Positions 1 through 12,518 of a DNA stretch of 64,000 bases are shown one piece after another. This stretch comes from Isoperla grammatica (lineage: Eukaryota; Arthropoda; Insecta; Plecoptera; Perlodidae): positions 10,708,587 through 10,772,586 of the forward strand of contig OX246743.1 in NCBI GenBank assembly GCA_945910005.1. Reading direction: 5' to 3'. The translations under genes and the position numbers were made by a program. Under the pieces are notes generated by a model, which ran no database searches, was not told the DNA's origin, and worked only from the letters and a program-made list of their open reading frames with translations. Position 1 is the first letter of the stretch; the number at the start of each line of letters is the position of its first letter.

Positions 1-1124
1 GAGAGATAGCGCCACTAGATAGTGATCACTGTTGCAGGTTGCAACTTGTAACGGGGGTTGGGTTAGTTTTAAATGGTAGACCTGCCCAGTGACTGCTACC
101 TTATCGTGCTGGGCTGGGCTCCCTTTTACGTGGCTATTGATCCATTTCTTCCAAACACCCCCGACGTCATAATATCATCGTAGTTGTCGAGTACGTCGTT
201 AAACAACATACAATAATATTGGTAGAACTTCACTGGAACTGTCAAGAGATAGCCACATATTATATTCAACAATTGACAGCTAAACATCATATTGTGTATT
301 AGTTCGTTTTGTTGCCACCAGTGTAATTAGTAAAGGTTTTGTCGTTGTTTAGTTGGTATTTTGCCACTGTCATATGAATGTGAATGCTATTTGCTATATT
401 GAATATGTGGTGTTGCTTGCGACTTGAAGTTCTAAATTTGACTATTTTTGACATGGCAAACACCATTCTTTTACTTCCAATACGTTACATTTTCAATTGT
501 TTTAGTACCTAAGATTTGAACAGGTGGTATTAGGCAACTTCTGAGGTGATTATTTCTATTTATTTAAGATTTTTTCGCCCGATGCTCACAATGCACGGAC
601 GAGTGGTGCCTCCCGTGGCCACTGTAAACTTATGTGAAACAACCTTTACCAGAACTAATCCATTTACACGTGGCGTGCATGTGTTTGTATATGTGTATCA
701 TGTATGCAAGATATTCGCTGATTGATTCGGCAACGCACTTACATTCACAATGGGGTGTCCGTTTGTATTTTAGCAAACGAACATCATATTCAAAGACGAA
801 GGGAATGGAAGTTGTGGCGATGTCTTTTAATTTTTGCTGTGTGTTTGCTTCCATATTGCGCATGGTGGCCACATTGGAAGCCACAATGGCATGTGATTGG
901 TAGTTCATTGTTATACTATGTTTCAGCTGGCGTTTGATGCAAATTCAACTGTTCTCTAACTTTGGTTTACTAGTATTACTTAAAATCAACATAAACAAAC
1001 TCTTTTGTCTCGATTACTCTTTTAATCGTTTACAAAGCATACAATAATCATTTTCGTACACTTTATCGGGGGATATACGTGTTCAAACTTGTCATATTTC
1101 CCCGTAAACAATATTATTCGTTTT
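1..1124. other. Gene-free flank, nothing recognised
   Basis: No open frame here has exon-like character. The short overlapping frames at 630-937 occur on both strands and resemble no known family. Part of the stretch (851-911) is a dispersed repeat: a similar segment lies on the minus strand at about 24927-24985, sharing the end GTGATTGGTAGTT. A phrase resembling the start of the adjoining minisatellite unit (TTGACAGCTAAA) already occurs near 270. If the C5orf22-like gene continues beyond the left edge, this is part of its intron. Confidence 0.5.
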
Positions 1125-1770
1125 CTATTGACAGCTAAATGAAACTTGAAATAGTACTATAGGCGGCCTCCAATATGGCCGATGTGACGTCACGTGAATA
1201 CTCCCTATTGACAGCTAAATGAAACTTGAAATAGTACTATAGGCGGCCTCCAATATGGCCGATATGGCGTCACGTGAATACTCCCTATTGACAGCTAAAT
1301 GATACTTGAAATAGTACTATAGGAGACCTCCAATATGGCCGATGTGACGTCACGTGAATACTCCCTATTGACAGCTAAATGATACTTGAAATAGTACTAT
1401 AGGCGGCCTCCAATATGGCCGATGTGAGGTCACGTGAATACTCCCTATTGACAGCTAAATGAAACTTGAAATAGTACTATAGGCGGCCTCCAATATGGCC
1501 GATGTGAGGTCACGTGAATACTCCCTATTGACAGCTAAATGAAACTTGAAATAGTACTATAGGCGGCCTCCAATATGGCCGATGTGACGTCACGTGAATA
1601 CTCCCTATTGACAGCTAAATGATACTTGAAATAGTACTATAGGCGGCCTCAAATATGGCCGATGTGAGGTCACGTGAATACTCCCTATTGACAGCTAAAT
1701 GATACTTGAAATAGTACTATAGGTGGCCTCCAATATGGCCGAAGTGACGTCACGTGAATACTCCCTATTG
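1125..1770. repeat. 80-bp minisatellite, 8 copies, with CRE/E-box in the unit
   Basis: Eight head-to-tail copies of an 80-bp unit start at 1125, 1205, 1285, 1365, 1445, 1525, 1605 and 1685, followed by the first six bases of a ninth. Every copy carries CACGTG (E-box). Four copies (1, 3, 6, 8) carry the full palindrome TGACGTCA (CRE) overlapping that E-box. Copies 4, 5 and 7 have TGAGGTCA and copy 2 has TGGCGTCA at the same place. Copies otherwise differ by a few substitutions, so the array is fairly young. Whether these motifs are bound by factors is inference. Confidence 0.93.
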
Positions 1771-3035
1771 GCTGACGTTTATTAATCTATATAGTACCCA
1801 TAACAGAACAAGGTTCCAAAAATAGATGCACTTGATACAAGTACAACGAATAGTTGCGTTGCGTTTACTATACACAAATTATTTCTCTAGTCATACGACG
1901 AATGTCAGGGTTGATCCTGTTCCCGTGGACATTCATTACCAAGTACGCAAACAGTCTAATATCTACCTCGGTTCAGGGTTGACAAGCAATGTGAATGAGT
2001 GGAGACAAGGGGTCTATTGTCCCATTCCATAACAATACTTTCGGGCGGAAACAATGGATCCTTCCTTAGCCCATTCTTAAGTTTGTATCTCAAATATGGT
2101 CCAACTTTAGCTAGTCACTTGAAGAGGGACACCTCAGGTAAAACTGGAGTATACACCCTGGGCCTACAACGAAATGTATGATTAAAAGTCTGGCTCTCTG
2201 CCAATGGTCCCAGCGATGACGGCTATGTTTGGTTGTTAGTGGCTACCTGTGTTGTAACCTGAGGCCAGGCCCAATTTAAAGGTCAATTAACTCGTCACAA
2301 CTACCGACATGTGATTGATTTAGATCGTTGTCTGCCACGAGATGTGCAATTAAATTTTATTTATTTTTTAATTATAATATACAAGGCGTTACATGTTGTG
2401 GACTTCGATTCAATTAAAAATCATGTAGTAATATTTCGTTCATTATGTTAAGATGGAAGGGAACTTTTGTGTGGTAATTGTGTTTGTAGTCGTATCAAAT
2501 CTGTAATGTACAACCTATTGGTTGTATTGGTCGTACGCAACCTAAAAAACGTTCGATTGATTATTATAGTATTTAAAAATTAAAAAATGTAACAACATTT
2601 GAGTTTCTCTCTAGATCTAGATATTGTTATGGTATGCAGAATTAATTTAATACGTGATCGATTAAACAGCTATACACATGTTTTATATTTGGCTGAAATC
2701 AAACGTAGGACGTAGGCCTAACTAATATATTATACCAGGAAAACGCTCTGTGTGACGCGTTGATAAGCGAGAAACAAATATTTACTGTCAATCTTCACCT
2801 GAACTGGCTGAGTTTGAGAAATGCACGAATTAACGAAAAGTGATTGGACTGAGCAAATTGGAATGATTACGAAAGAAAGGGGCGTGGCAACCAGCAATTA
2901 CTGGACGAATGATAGGAAAGTACTGGCTCGCTTACATTACGGATGAGATTGAGATTGAGTTGAGTAATAGCCTAATGGAATTGAAATCAATTCCCATCTT
3001 ACGTTTGTGTGGAATATGATGATAACATTTCCAGA
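1771..3035. other. Gene-free stretch, presumed intron sequence
   Basis: I see no exon. Frames at 1826-2181 lack splice sites and family likeness. At 2735-2776 a segment of about 40 bp is nearly the reverse complement of the end of the repeat unit found at 62.2-64 kb (shared core: the GCGTTGATAAGCG region). The rest is AT-rich unique-looking sequence. Confidence 0.45.
2735..2776 (-). repeat. Terminal fragment of the dispersed repeat seen at 62-64 kb
   Basis: This 42-bp segment read on the minus strand matches the ends of the units at 62877-62918 and 63651-63690 (around TTATCAACGCGTCA and AGAGCGTTTTCC). The similarity stops on the left at the same place where those units end, which suggests a true element boundary. 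Confidence 0.6.
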
Positions 3036-3483
3036 CAGTGATGATTTCAGGCATATCCCGGGGAGGGCGGAGCCCCCCCCGGCAGTTGTAAATGCCCCCC
3101 CTAGCAGATTGAAAAAATCACATGAAGTAGGCTAATGTAAATTTGCAAATAAAAAAAAAAAATGCAAAATACAAGAAAATGAGGTATATTTTTCCACCTC
3201 ACATAGGACTAGGAAATAAATTGATTTCCACGAAAAACTCATCTACATAAATGTTGCAACATTTTATTTTCTATTTAAACGATGTTAGGTAAAGGTAACA
3301 ATGGCAAATAGGAATCACCTCATATTCAAAAACTGAAAGAATGGCATCAACAGAGACCGTAACCCCCTCCACCCCTGCTGTTTGTCACGGCGTCAAAAAA
3401 AAGCCATAAAATGAGTTACTAATTTAGCAACACCCCAGATTTTTATCAGCCCCCCCTAGGAAAAATGTCTGAAATCATCACTG
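3036..3483. mobile_element. hAT-type miniature inverted-repeat element (448 bp)
   Basis: The ends are 19-bp terminal inverted repeats: CAGTGATGATTTCAGGCAT at the left and its near-perfect reverse complement at the right (one mismatch). They are flanked by a perfect 8-bp duplication, TTTCCAGA, at 3028-3035 and 3484-3491. An 8-bp target duplication and a TIR starting CAGTG are hallmarks of hAT transposons. Runs of C and G lie just inside both ends. No transposase frame is present, so it would be non-autonomous. Confidence 0.88.
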
Positions 3484-3819
3484 TTTCCAGAGCTTTACGC
3501 AACGTCTCTGTACTTTCTACCATATTCTAGTAACGATGATAATCGCGACGGTGATTAGCTTACGAAGACGCAAAAAAGTCAAGCTCAAACCAGGGTCCGG
3601 GATTCGAACCTGGAATGCTGATTTCATGTTCGATTCTGTTCATATAGTGCGAAATTTATAAGATATCGAATCTAACCCGCAATTTTTGGGAGTGAATTGG
3701 ACCGAATCCAATACTTTTGCGAAGTGTTTATAACTATATGACGAGTGAAGAATCAGTCTCTCACCCCAGTTTGAATGTTTCATGTAAATGGGGCTTACTA
3801 AAAGCTCAATATACGCGAG

Positions 3820-3921
3820 GCCGGCTCGGCCGTGGTCGATAGGCGTTGGTCTAGAAAACTACGGTCCCTGCGATACAGGTTCGAACCCTGGCTAGGGCAT
3901 GGATGTCATGCAGCGTTTTTT
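3820..3921 (+). repeat. tRNA-derived SINE head
   Basis: The segment has Pol III internal-promoter layout: an A-box-like TGGTCGATAGGCG near 3833, a perfect B-box GGTTCGAACCC near 3877, and a run of six T at about 3914-3920 that could terminate Pol III. The surroundings do not fold as a normal tRNA, so this is more likely a tRNA-derived retroposon than a functional tRNA gene. A second isolated B-box-like sequence (GGTTCGAATCC, minus strand) lies at about 3600-3615. Confidence 0.6.
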
Positions 3922-4375
3922 CTTATTCACAGACTCATCGTGTCGAGTAGCATCGTTGCTCAAATATGAGACCCAACGCCCAAATAACATCTTATGAATT
4001 GTCATTGAGGTGATTTCCTAGAGTACAAAGGTACAGGTGTAAAATAATTCCTAACGGCAGTACATAATCAAAACCGTTTATCTTTGATATAGGAAATCGA
4101 ATTTAATCCAGGATTGGTCTTCCATCCACACAATAAACATAACGAGAGAGAACTTCCGCACTTGATTTTTAAAAAGGCGCCAGGACAGTGAACGTAGTTA
4201 TCGATCCCAGTCCAGAACGATACTAGTAGCGAGACCTAGCGGGAAACCATCAAACTACAACAAATGTCATTCATCTCGCAACCATGACTACCAACATTCG
4301 AGCGAAATATTCGCGAGGATCTAATAATGTTGACAGGTTCTCAATGTACACACCGATCAATAACTAGATTGTTCA

Positions 4376-4877
<502 letters not shown>

Positions 4878-5035
4878 TTCACTACGCACACACGTGGTTC
4901 TCGACTGAGCGATGCCGAGACTCCGCCTCTTTTTTGCAGGGCCAATGGTTTTACGCACAACGAGAATGGAATTATGGGTAATGCTGTGGCGGCGATTGAC
5001 CCAATATTTGAACGTATTCAAAATACTTTGCATTC
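4878..5035. promoter_or_regulatory. Presumed 5' flank / 5' UTR of the C5orf22-like gene
   Basis: This short stretch lies directly upstream of the exon-1 ATG and is bounded on the other side by a retroposon tail at 5036. No TATA box was recognised. The assignment rests only on position. Confidence 0.35.
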
Positions 5036-5290
5036 AAAGTTAACTTTACTTTACTTTATTGTAATTAAGGCCAGTGTAGGACACAATGCCCTCTTTAGCC
5101 TGATGAGTGATGATTGATGAATGATAATGAGGAAGGGAGGAGGGGAAGCCTGGTACCGGCACGTAGCCTACTCCTGTCGAAAAGTACCAAGGAGACCATC
5201 GGCTGTACGTCCCATCCGAAAGGACGGTGTAACTTTGACCAACCATATCGGTTGCATACAGAGTTGTGTTGGCACCGGAGATAAAGTTGA
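5036..5290 (-). repeat. Dispersed retroposon 3' fragment with TAAAG tail
   Basis: Read on the minus strand, the segment is closely similar to 55365-55560 on the plus strand, including the block GGTACTTTTCGACAGGAGTA and the block CATCAATCATCACTCATCAG. On the minus strand it ends in TTACAATAAAGTAAAGTAAAG, a microsatellite-like tail typical of non-LTR retrotransposon or SINE 3' ends. The frames inside both copies are interrupted differently, so this is not a gene. Confidence 0.7.
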
Positions 5291-5371
5291 TATACATGAA
5301 AATAAAATCTACCTTTATCCTTGATTGATTAAAGTTTAGCGTTCATGTTCGAATGTTATTATATTGTTCTG

Positions 5372-5413
5372 GAACAAGTACTAAGACAGTAATTACTGTC
5401 TTAGTACTTGTTC
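5372..5413. repeat. Perfect 42-bp palindrome followed by AT-rich palindromic tract
   Basis: GAACAAGTACTAAGACAGTAA is followed immediately, with no spacer, by its exact reverse complement, ending in GTACTTGTTC. Next to it, 5414-5455 is almost purely A and T and also self-complementary. A zero-spacer perfect palindrome is uncommon and able to extrude a cruciform. Confidence 0.9.
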
Positions 5414-5455
5414 ATAATATTATTTATTATATTATATATTATAATAATATGATAT

Positions 5456-6343
5456 TCTTTACGTCGTGTGTGTACCTCGAAGCCATTCTAGTAATTTCAT
5501 ACAAAAATCATTGTCAGGATGGATTTTGTATCGAAGGATTCACTCTTTTAAGTTTGTGTTACGTGAGCTGTAACTCCTTCCTTTCCGACAGAGCATAATA
5601 TGGGTTTGAAGTGTGTTTGAGTACCTACTATGAATCTACAATCTAGGTTACATACATCTTTATTTGTCAGAATGAGATGACGCTCATTACGGACACATTA
5701 CACTAGACTAAACTAAACTTAACATAAAAGAACCCATAGGAAATAAGTAATGGGTAATGATGGGTTATGATAATTGATTTTGATGGTCTATAGACTTAAA
5801 AATAATGTTATAATAATATTAATAAAATAATTGAGTGACATAGATAATTATAGCTCTCGAATCTTGGTCTATTTGTACAATTAAAGAATTTGTATGTAAT
5901 GTATTAATTTTATTATTATCTACTATTAACTCCATTTTAGAGGTGAATGAAGTATAAAACAAAAACGTAGGCCTACATATTAGACTGTTATATATAATAT
6001 AAGTAATACTAAAATATATAATATATAATAAAACAATAATATGGAAAATAAAGTATAGAACCATACTAAAAATTTAACTACTAACTTATAATACAATACA
6101 TAAAATAAAAAAAATTGCCTTCTTATAATAACAATAATAAAACCTACACTACATAATATAGCTTGCAGATTATGAGTTATAACAGTTAATGTCATTATTT
6201 CATAACTTCTAAATTTATTTTGTTCTGCAAATCATGTTACTTGAAGCAGTCTCTCAGATCACATTACAACAGATGGTTTTTAATTACTTCTTTAACTTAA
6301 CTTTTAACTTTTGACTTGAACATTTAGTAGACAGAAGAGGATT
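5456..6343. other. AT-rich gene-free stretch
   Basis: I see no gene here. The sequence is very AT-rich from 5750 to 6230, with many TATAATA runs. Short frames at 5819-6195 encode only low-complexity hydrophobic residues produced by that composition. Confidence 0.5.
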
Positions 6344-7214
6344 GTTGTATAGGATTTTATTTTATTTTTTAACGTTAAAACGGTTTAAGATAGAATTTTT
6401 TGGTTGTCGATTCCATCTTCCTAATACCTCTCTTGATTTTACTAGTATTAAAAAAAAAAAAATTCGAAAGTGTCGCATTTTGCTCGCCTGAGAAAAAACT
6501 TAAAAATTTGGCGCCTGTATCTCTGTTTGTATGAAGCCCAGCATAACTTACTTTTAAAGAATTCTAGATGAGTGTCAACAACAACAAAATAAAAAAATAC
6601 GTAATCAAATTTAAATCTTAAAGTTTATGTCCGAGGTAGATCTGAAAAAGTCTACTTAAAAAAAAATCGCCTCCCTATGTTTGTTGTGAACGACGTCAGG
6701 CGTCCCTGGAATTTCAAAGTCTATCATGTCAAGTTCTACTTTTGTTACCGATTGTGGATGAACGGTGGTACCAAGTTAGTCGTTACGTCGAACTTTATGT
6801 TCAGTAATAATTCTTGGTGACGTACTATGAGCATCGGTAGCGTCGGTTCACACAGGTCGTGGTGAGGCGACGCCAACTGCAGGTAATCAGAAAAGTAGTT
6901 TTTTTGTGGTTTTTATTTTTAAACGGGAAAACGATTTGTGATAGAATTTTTTGGCTGTCCATTCCTTCTTACTCATACCTCTCTTAAATTTATTCGTATT
7001 TGTAAAAAAAAAAAAAAAAAAAAAGAGAAAATTTGAAAATTTGGGTGCCTGTATCCTTGTTAGTATGACCCCCAGCACAACTTACTTTGAAGGAATTCTA
7101 GATGAGTGTCAGCAAAAAAATCGAAAAAATACAGACACAAATTTGGACCACCTGTTTGATAGCTATAGGAGCGCTTTAAAAAAAAAACATGTAAACACTT
7201 CTCAATTATGTGCT

Positions 7215-7325
7215 TCTCTGAATATGGAAGATAAAAAGAGTGGGTGTAGCGGGTCTCGAACCCAAGACCTCGACATTGCTAAGCGATGACGTACCGCGTA
7301 CGCCATGCCTCACGATGGAACTAGC
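7215..7325 (-). repeat. tRNA-like SINE head within the 1-kb repeat
   Basis: On the minus strand an A-box-like TGGCGTACGCGG is followed about 45 bases later by a B-box GGTTCGAGACC. Homologous heads occur on the same strand at about 8250-8350, 8760-8840 and 10805-10900. These are expected to be Pol III-derived retroposon remnants rather than tRNA genes, because no clean acceptor stem or anticodon arm is visible. Confidence 0.6.
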
Positions 7326-8829
7326 ATTGCTTACACTGGTAGATAACACACTGCTCTCAATGTATGGCATAGCTTGTATTCAGATAGCTCATTAAACATT
7401 AAAACATGTTTCCCCGGCTAACCGTTAATGCAAGGCAAACATAAACATGTTTCATGTATAGACTAGGAATGTTCAATGGAAAAACTGTAATCATTATTTT
7501 CTTAACCCTTTAACAAGAGACGCTACGCGTCGTCAAAAACGTGCTCAAATACACTGTTTTTTAGAATTATATTTTTTACGGCTATATTGTTTATTTGGGG
7601 GATGTTAAAATTAATTCCCAAAGTTGATCTGAAAATTGCCTACTTTTAAAAAAAAACTATCGCCTCGCTATGTTTGTTGTGAACGACGTCAGGCGTCGCC
7701 GGAATTTCAAAGATTTTCTTGTCAAGTTCCACTTTCGGTACCGATTGTGGATGAACGGTGGTACCTAATTAGTCGTAACGTCGAACTTAGGGTCAGTGAT
7801 AATCCTTGGTGATGTAGTATAAGCGTCGGTAGCGTCGGTTTACACAGATCGTGGTGAGGCGGCGCCAACTTCGGGTAATCAGAATCGTGCATTATTTGTG
7901 GTTTTTATTTTTTTACGAGAAAACGGTGTAAGATAGAATTTTTTGAATGTCGATTCCTTTTTACTTATACTTTTCTCGATTTTATTCGTATTTTAAAGAA
8001 AAATTTAAAAAAATGTCAATTGTCTCGGATTTTGCTCGTCTGAGAGAAAATTTGAAATTTTGGGTGCCTGTATATCTGTAGGATTGGCCCCCAGCATAAT
8101 TTACGTTTAAGGAAGTCTAGATGAGCGGCAAAAAAAAAAATACAGATACAAATTTGGATTTGGATTAAATTTGGTTTGGTAGCTACGAGCGCTTAAAACA
8201 AAAATTTCGCTCATGTAAACCCTTCTCAACTATGCTTCTCTGAATATGGAAGAAGAAACGAATGGTGGTAACAGAACGGGTCTCGAACCCCGGACCTCTA
8301 AAACACTTAGCAACGACGCTACCGCGTACGCCATGCCTCACGATGGAAATTGCATGGTTACACCGGTATAGATAGCACACTGCTCTCAATGTATGCATGT
8401 ATGAATCTCTCTGTATCTCGATTCATTATTAGTGTAATTGTAACTACAAATATAGATGGATTTACGAACAGAGTGTCTCATTGGATTTAAAAAATATCCA
8501 ACAATACGATCTGATGATAAAAACTCCGAAAATTGAAAACAAAAATTTAAAGCCGTTTTTTTCTAAGTTCCCCAAATCCCAATCCACACCTTGTCTTTTT
8601 AAAATCCCATTAGATAGATGTTGACCACATGAATGCAAAACCACAAGCGTTTTCGGCAACAATGAGCAATTTGACCGTTAAAAAATAAACCATGTCTAAA
8701 GCGTCACCATACATACATTGTTGTATTGATATAAATGTGTGAATATGGAAGAAAAAAATGAGTGGTGGTAACGGGTCTCGAACCCTAGACCTAAACAATT
8801 CTTCGATGATGTACAGCGTACGCCATGCC

Positions 8830-9975
8830 ACACGACGAGTGAAATTGCATTGCTCACACTGGTAGATAACACACTGCTCTCAATGTATTGTATGGCATAG
8901 CTTGTTGTATTCAGATAGCTCTAAGCGATGATGTACAGCGTACGCCATGCCACACGAGTGAAATTGCATTGCTCACACTGGTAGATAACACACTGCTCTC
9001 AATGTATTGTATGGCATAGCTTGTTGTATTCAGATAGCTCTAAGCGATGATGTACAGCGTACGCCATGCCACACGAGTGAAATTGCATTGCTCACACTGG
9101 TAGATAACACACTGCTCTCAATGTATTGTATGGCATAGCTTGTTGTATTCAGATAGCTCTAAGCGATGATGTACAGCGTACGCCATGCCACACGAGTGAA
9201 ATTGCATTGCTCACACTGGTAGATAACACACTGCTCTCAATGTATTGTATGGCATAGCTTGTTGTATTCAGATAGCTCTAAGCGATGATGTACAGCGTAC
9301 GCCATGCCACACGAGTGAAATTGCATTGCTCACACTGGTAGATAACACACTGCTCTCAATGTATTGTATGGCATAGCTTGTTGTATTCAGATAGCTCTAA
9401 GCGATGATGTACAGCGTACGCCATGCCACACGAGTGAAATTGCATTGCTCACACTGGTAGATAACACACTGCTCTCAATGTATTGTATGGCATAGCTTGT
9501 TGTATTCAGATAGCTCTAAGCGATGATGTACAGCGTACGCCATGCCACACGAGTGAAATTGCATTGCTCACACTGGTAGATAACACACTGCTCTCAATGT
9601 ATTGTATGGCATAGCTTGTTGTATTCAGATAGCTCTAAGCGATGATGTACAGCGTACGCCATGCCACACGAGTGAAATTGCATTGCTCACACTGGTAGAT
9701 AACACACTGCTCTCAATGTATTGTATGGCATAGCTTGTTGTATTCAGATAGCTCTAAGCGATGATGTACAGCGTACGCCATGCCACACGAGTGAAATTGC
9801 ATTGCTCACACTGGTAGATAACACACTGCTCTCAATGTATTGTATGGCATAGCTTGTTGTATTCAGATAGCTCTAAGCGATGATGTACAGCGTACGCCAT
9901 GCCACACGAGTGAAATTGCATTGCTCACACTGGTAGATAACACACTGCTCTCAATGTATGGCATAGCTTGTTGTA
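8830..9975. repeat. 119-bp satellite, about 9.5 nearly identical copies
   Basis: The word ACTGCTCT ends at 8880, 8999, 9118, 9237, 9356, 9475, 9594, 9713, 9832 and 9951, giving an exact 119-bp period. Apart from a small difference in the first copy (CACACGACGAGTG against CACACGAGTG) and the shortened last junction, the copies look identical. The monomer derives from the part of the surrounding 1-kb unit that holds the tRNA-like A-box (GTACGCCATGCCACACG on this strand) and its 3' neighbour. It is therefore a satellite seeded inside an older repeat. Confidence 0.95.
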
Positions 9976-11390
9976 TTCAGATAGCTCATTAAACATTAAA
10001 ACATGTTTCCTCGGCTAATCGTTAATGCAAGGCAAACAAACATGTTTCATGTATAGACTAGGATTGTCGAATGGAAAAACTGTAATACATTTTTTCTTAA
10101 CCCTTTAACAAGAGGCGCTACGCGTCGTCACTCGTCAAAGATGTGCTCAAATACATGTCTTTTTAAATTATATTTTTTACGGCTATATTGTTTATTTGGG
10201 GGATCTTAAAATTAATTCCCAAGTAGATCTGAAAATTGTCTACTTTTTAAAAAATATCATTGCCTCGCTATGTTTGTTGTGAACGACGTCAGGCGTCGCC
10301 GGAATTTCAAAGATTTTCTTGTCAAGTTGCACTTTCGGTACCGATTGTGGATGAACGGTGGTACCTAGTAAGTCGTAACGTCGAACTTAAGGCCAGTAAT
10401 AATCCTCGGTCGGTAACGTAGCGTCGGTTTACACAGGTCGTGGTGAGGCGATGCCAACTTCAGGTAATCAGAATCGTGCATTATTTGTGGTTTTTATTTT
10501 TTTTACCGGAAAACGGTGTGAGATAGAATTTTTTTGAATGTCAAATCCTTCTTACTCATACCCCTCTTGATTTAATTCGTATTTTTTAAAAAATAACAAA
10601 ATAAAAATTTCAAAAGTCTCGGATTTTGCTCGTCTGAGAGAAAATTTGTAATTTTGGGCGCCTGTATCTCTGTAGGTATGGCCCCGAGCAAAGTCTAGAT
10701 GAATGGAAAAAAAAAAATACAGAAACAAATTTGGACCACCCGTTTGGTAGCTACCAGCGCTTAAAAAAAAAAAATCCCTTCTCAACAGACTATGCTTCTC
10801 TGAATATGGAGAAAGAAAGTTGTGGTAACGGGTCTCGAACCCCGGACCTCTAAAACACTAAGCGACGACACTTCTGCGTACGCCATGCCACACGTTGGAA
10901 ATTACATAGGTTACACCTGTAGATAACACACTGCTCTCAATGTATGGCATAGCTTGTTTTTCAGATAACTCATTAGTCATTAAACATTAAAACTTGTGAC
11001 TTGGCTAACCGTTAATGCTAGGCAAACATTAACATCTTTCATGTATAGGCTATAGGATTTCCAATGGAAGAACTGTAGTCATTATTTTCTTAACCCTTTA
11101 ACAAGAGACGCTACGCGTCGTCAAAGACGTGCTCAAATACACTCTGTTTTTTAGAATTATATTTTTTACGGCTATATTGTTTATTTGGGGGATCTTAAGT
11201 GAATTCCTGAGGTAGATCTGAAAATTGCCTACTTTGAAAAATATCATCGCCTCGCTATGTTTGTTGTGAACGACGTCAGGCATCGCGCTAATTTCAAAGA
11301 TATTCTAGTCAAGTCCCACTTTCATTACCGATTGTTGATGAACGGTGGTCCCTAGGTTATCGTAACGTCGAACTTTAGGGATGATGATTT

Positions 11391-12518
11391 ATTACTGACA
11401 ATACACATTTATAGATTTGGAAGAAAAACTGATAAATATTACAGTTATTCTGCAGATGTAATGTAAAAATGATGTTTTACATAGTAATTAGTAATTACTA
11501 ATTAGGGTAAATTGTATGTTTTTTCTATTTTATTCTACTTGTGTTATTATCTATCTTTGGTTCAAATTATATACTTGGACTATATTGGAGTCTTGCAAAT
11601 TTTGGGGAACCTTGGATATCAAAATAATTAATCCAAATAAATCTGAAAATATGTAATTTATTTCAAAAATATAATACATGCTCAAACAAAGGCTTGAGGT
11701 GACTGTGACAAACAACAATGCTGACTAGTACACAGGAAATAACTGTATGAGCAAGTTTAGTAAGTTTGCTAAATTAGAGTTATACACATCAGCTAGCAGT
11801 TTAACAATAGATATGCACATTGATCCGTTGAAAATGTTCAATTAGTGAAGAAGCAAGTTAAATAATTAAGGCTTATGTTTCATTGACCAAAATATAGACT
11901 CAATGAAAACAGATTCATCATACAGAAGATGTATCAAATGTTACTAACAAGTATTACAATCAGGTTTTAGGTGTCAAAGGATATTTCGATTACTGATAAC
12001 AAAATTTCAATATTGATAAATTATTCAACATTGATTAAAATATGATAATTATAGATAAACCCAATTATAATGTGCATCTTTCGTGAATGACACAAATTAT
12101 AACAAAAATCGATTATAATGGGTATTTTTAAAGCTGACCAACTTAGAACTATCACCAAAATTAGCCTATTAGTAAAGTACAAAGTAGGCAATAAAAATAA
12201 ATTTATCCTTATAAATTTACACAAAATTTAAAACAAATAAAAAACATGATAATTGAATAGCAACTAGCTATATACAATAATGATAATACATTAATATTAT
12301 TGCCGTACTACATACATAGTCTGGTTTCCTGTAAGTATAATACAATGAAAGAGAACTATCTTTGTTCACTAAATTAACTGTATTAAGCAAAAAAATAATT
12401 GATTTTGTATAATGTTTGCAAAGAGAAAAACAGAAAAATATTCTGTGTATAAATAAACTTTATACGCCACATTCTACACATAGTCTATGGCATACAGTTT
12501 CAAAAGATAAGTTACATT
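11391..12518. other. Gene-free AT-rich stretch
   Basis: No exon, repeat or RNA gene was recognised. The frames at 12021-12224 and nearby are short and compositionally driven. Confidence 0.45.

Larger units (their letters stand above)
6344..11390. repeat. Decayed array of ~1-kb repeats with tRNA-like heads
   Basis: The same succession of blocks recurs: TTAACCCTTTAACAAGAG with an ACGCGTCGTC motif, then TGTTTGTTGTGAACGACGTC, then GATTGTGGATGAACGGTGGT, then GATAGAATTTTTT, then a tRNA-like segment, then a run ending in ACACTGCTCTCAATGTATGG. The GATAGAATTTTTT block recurs near 6388, 6938, 7932 and 10522. The TTAACCCTTT block recurs near 7505, 10099 and 11092. The cleanest full unit is about 10098-11090 (993 bp). 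The unit starting near 7502 is inflated by the 119-bp satellite. The copy at the right is truncated at about 11390. No coding frame is conserved between copies. Confidence 0.85.

Noticed and set aside
630..937. Overlapping open frames on both strands
   Set aside because: No family likeness, no splice sites, and part of the segment is a dispersed repeat found again near 24.95 kb.
8830..9975. 119-bp array considered as a CRISPR array
   Set aside because: The repeats are directly adjacent with no unique spacers, and the DNA is clearly eukaryotic.
7252..10840. tRNA-like segments considered as functional tRNA genes
   Set aside because: A- and B-box-like words are present, but I see no complete acceptor stem or anticodon arm, and they recur as part of a larger repeat unit.
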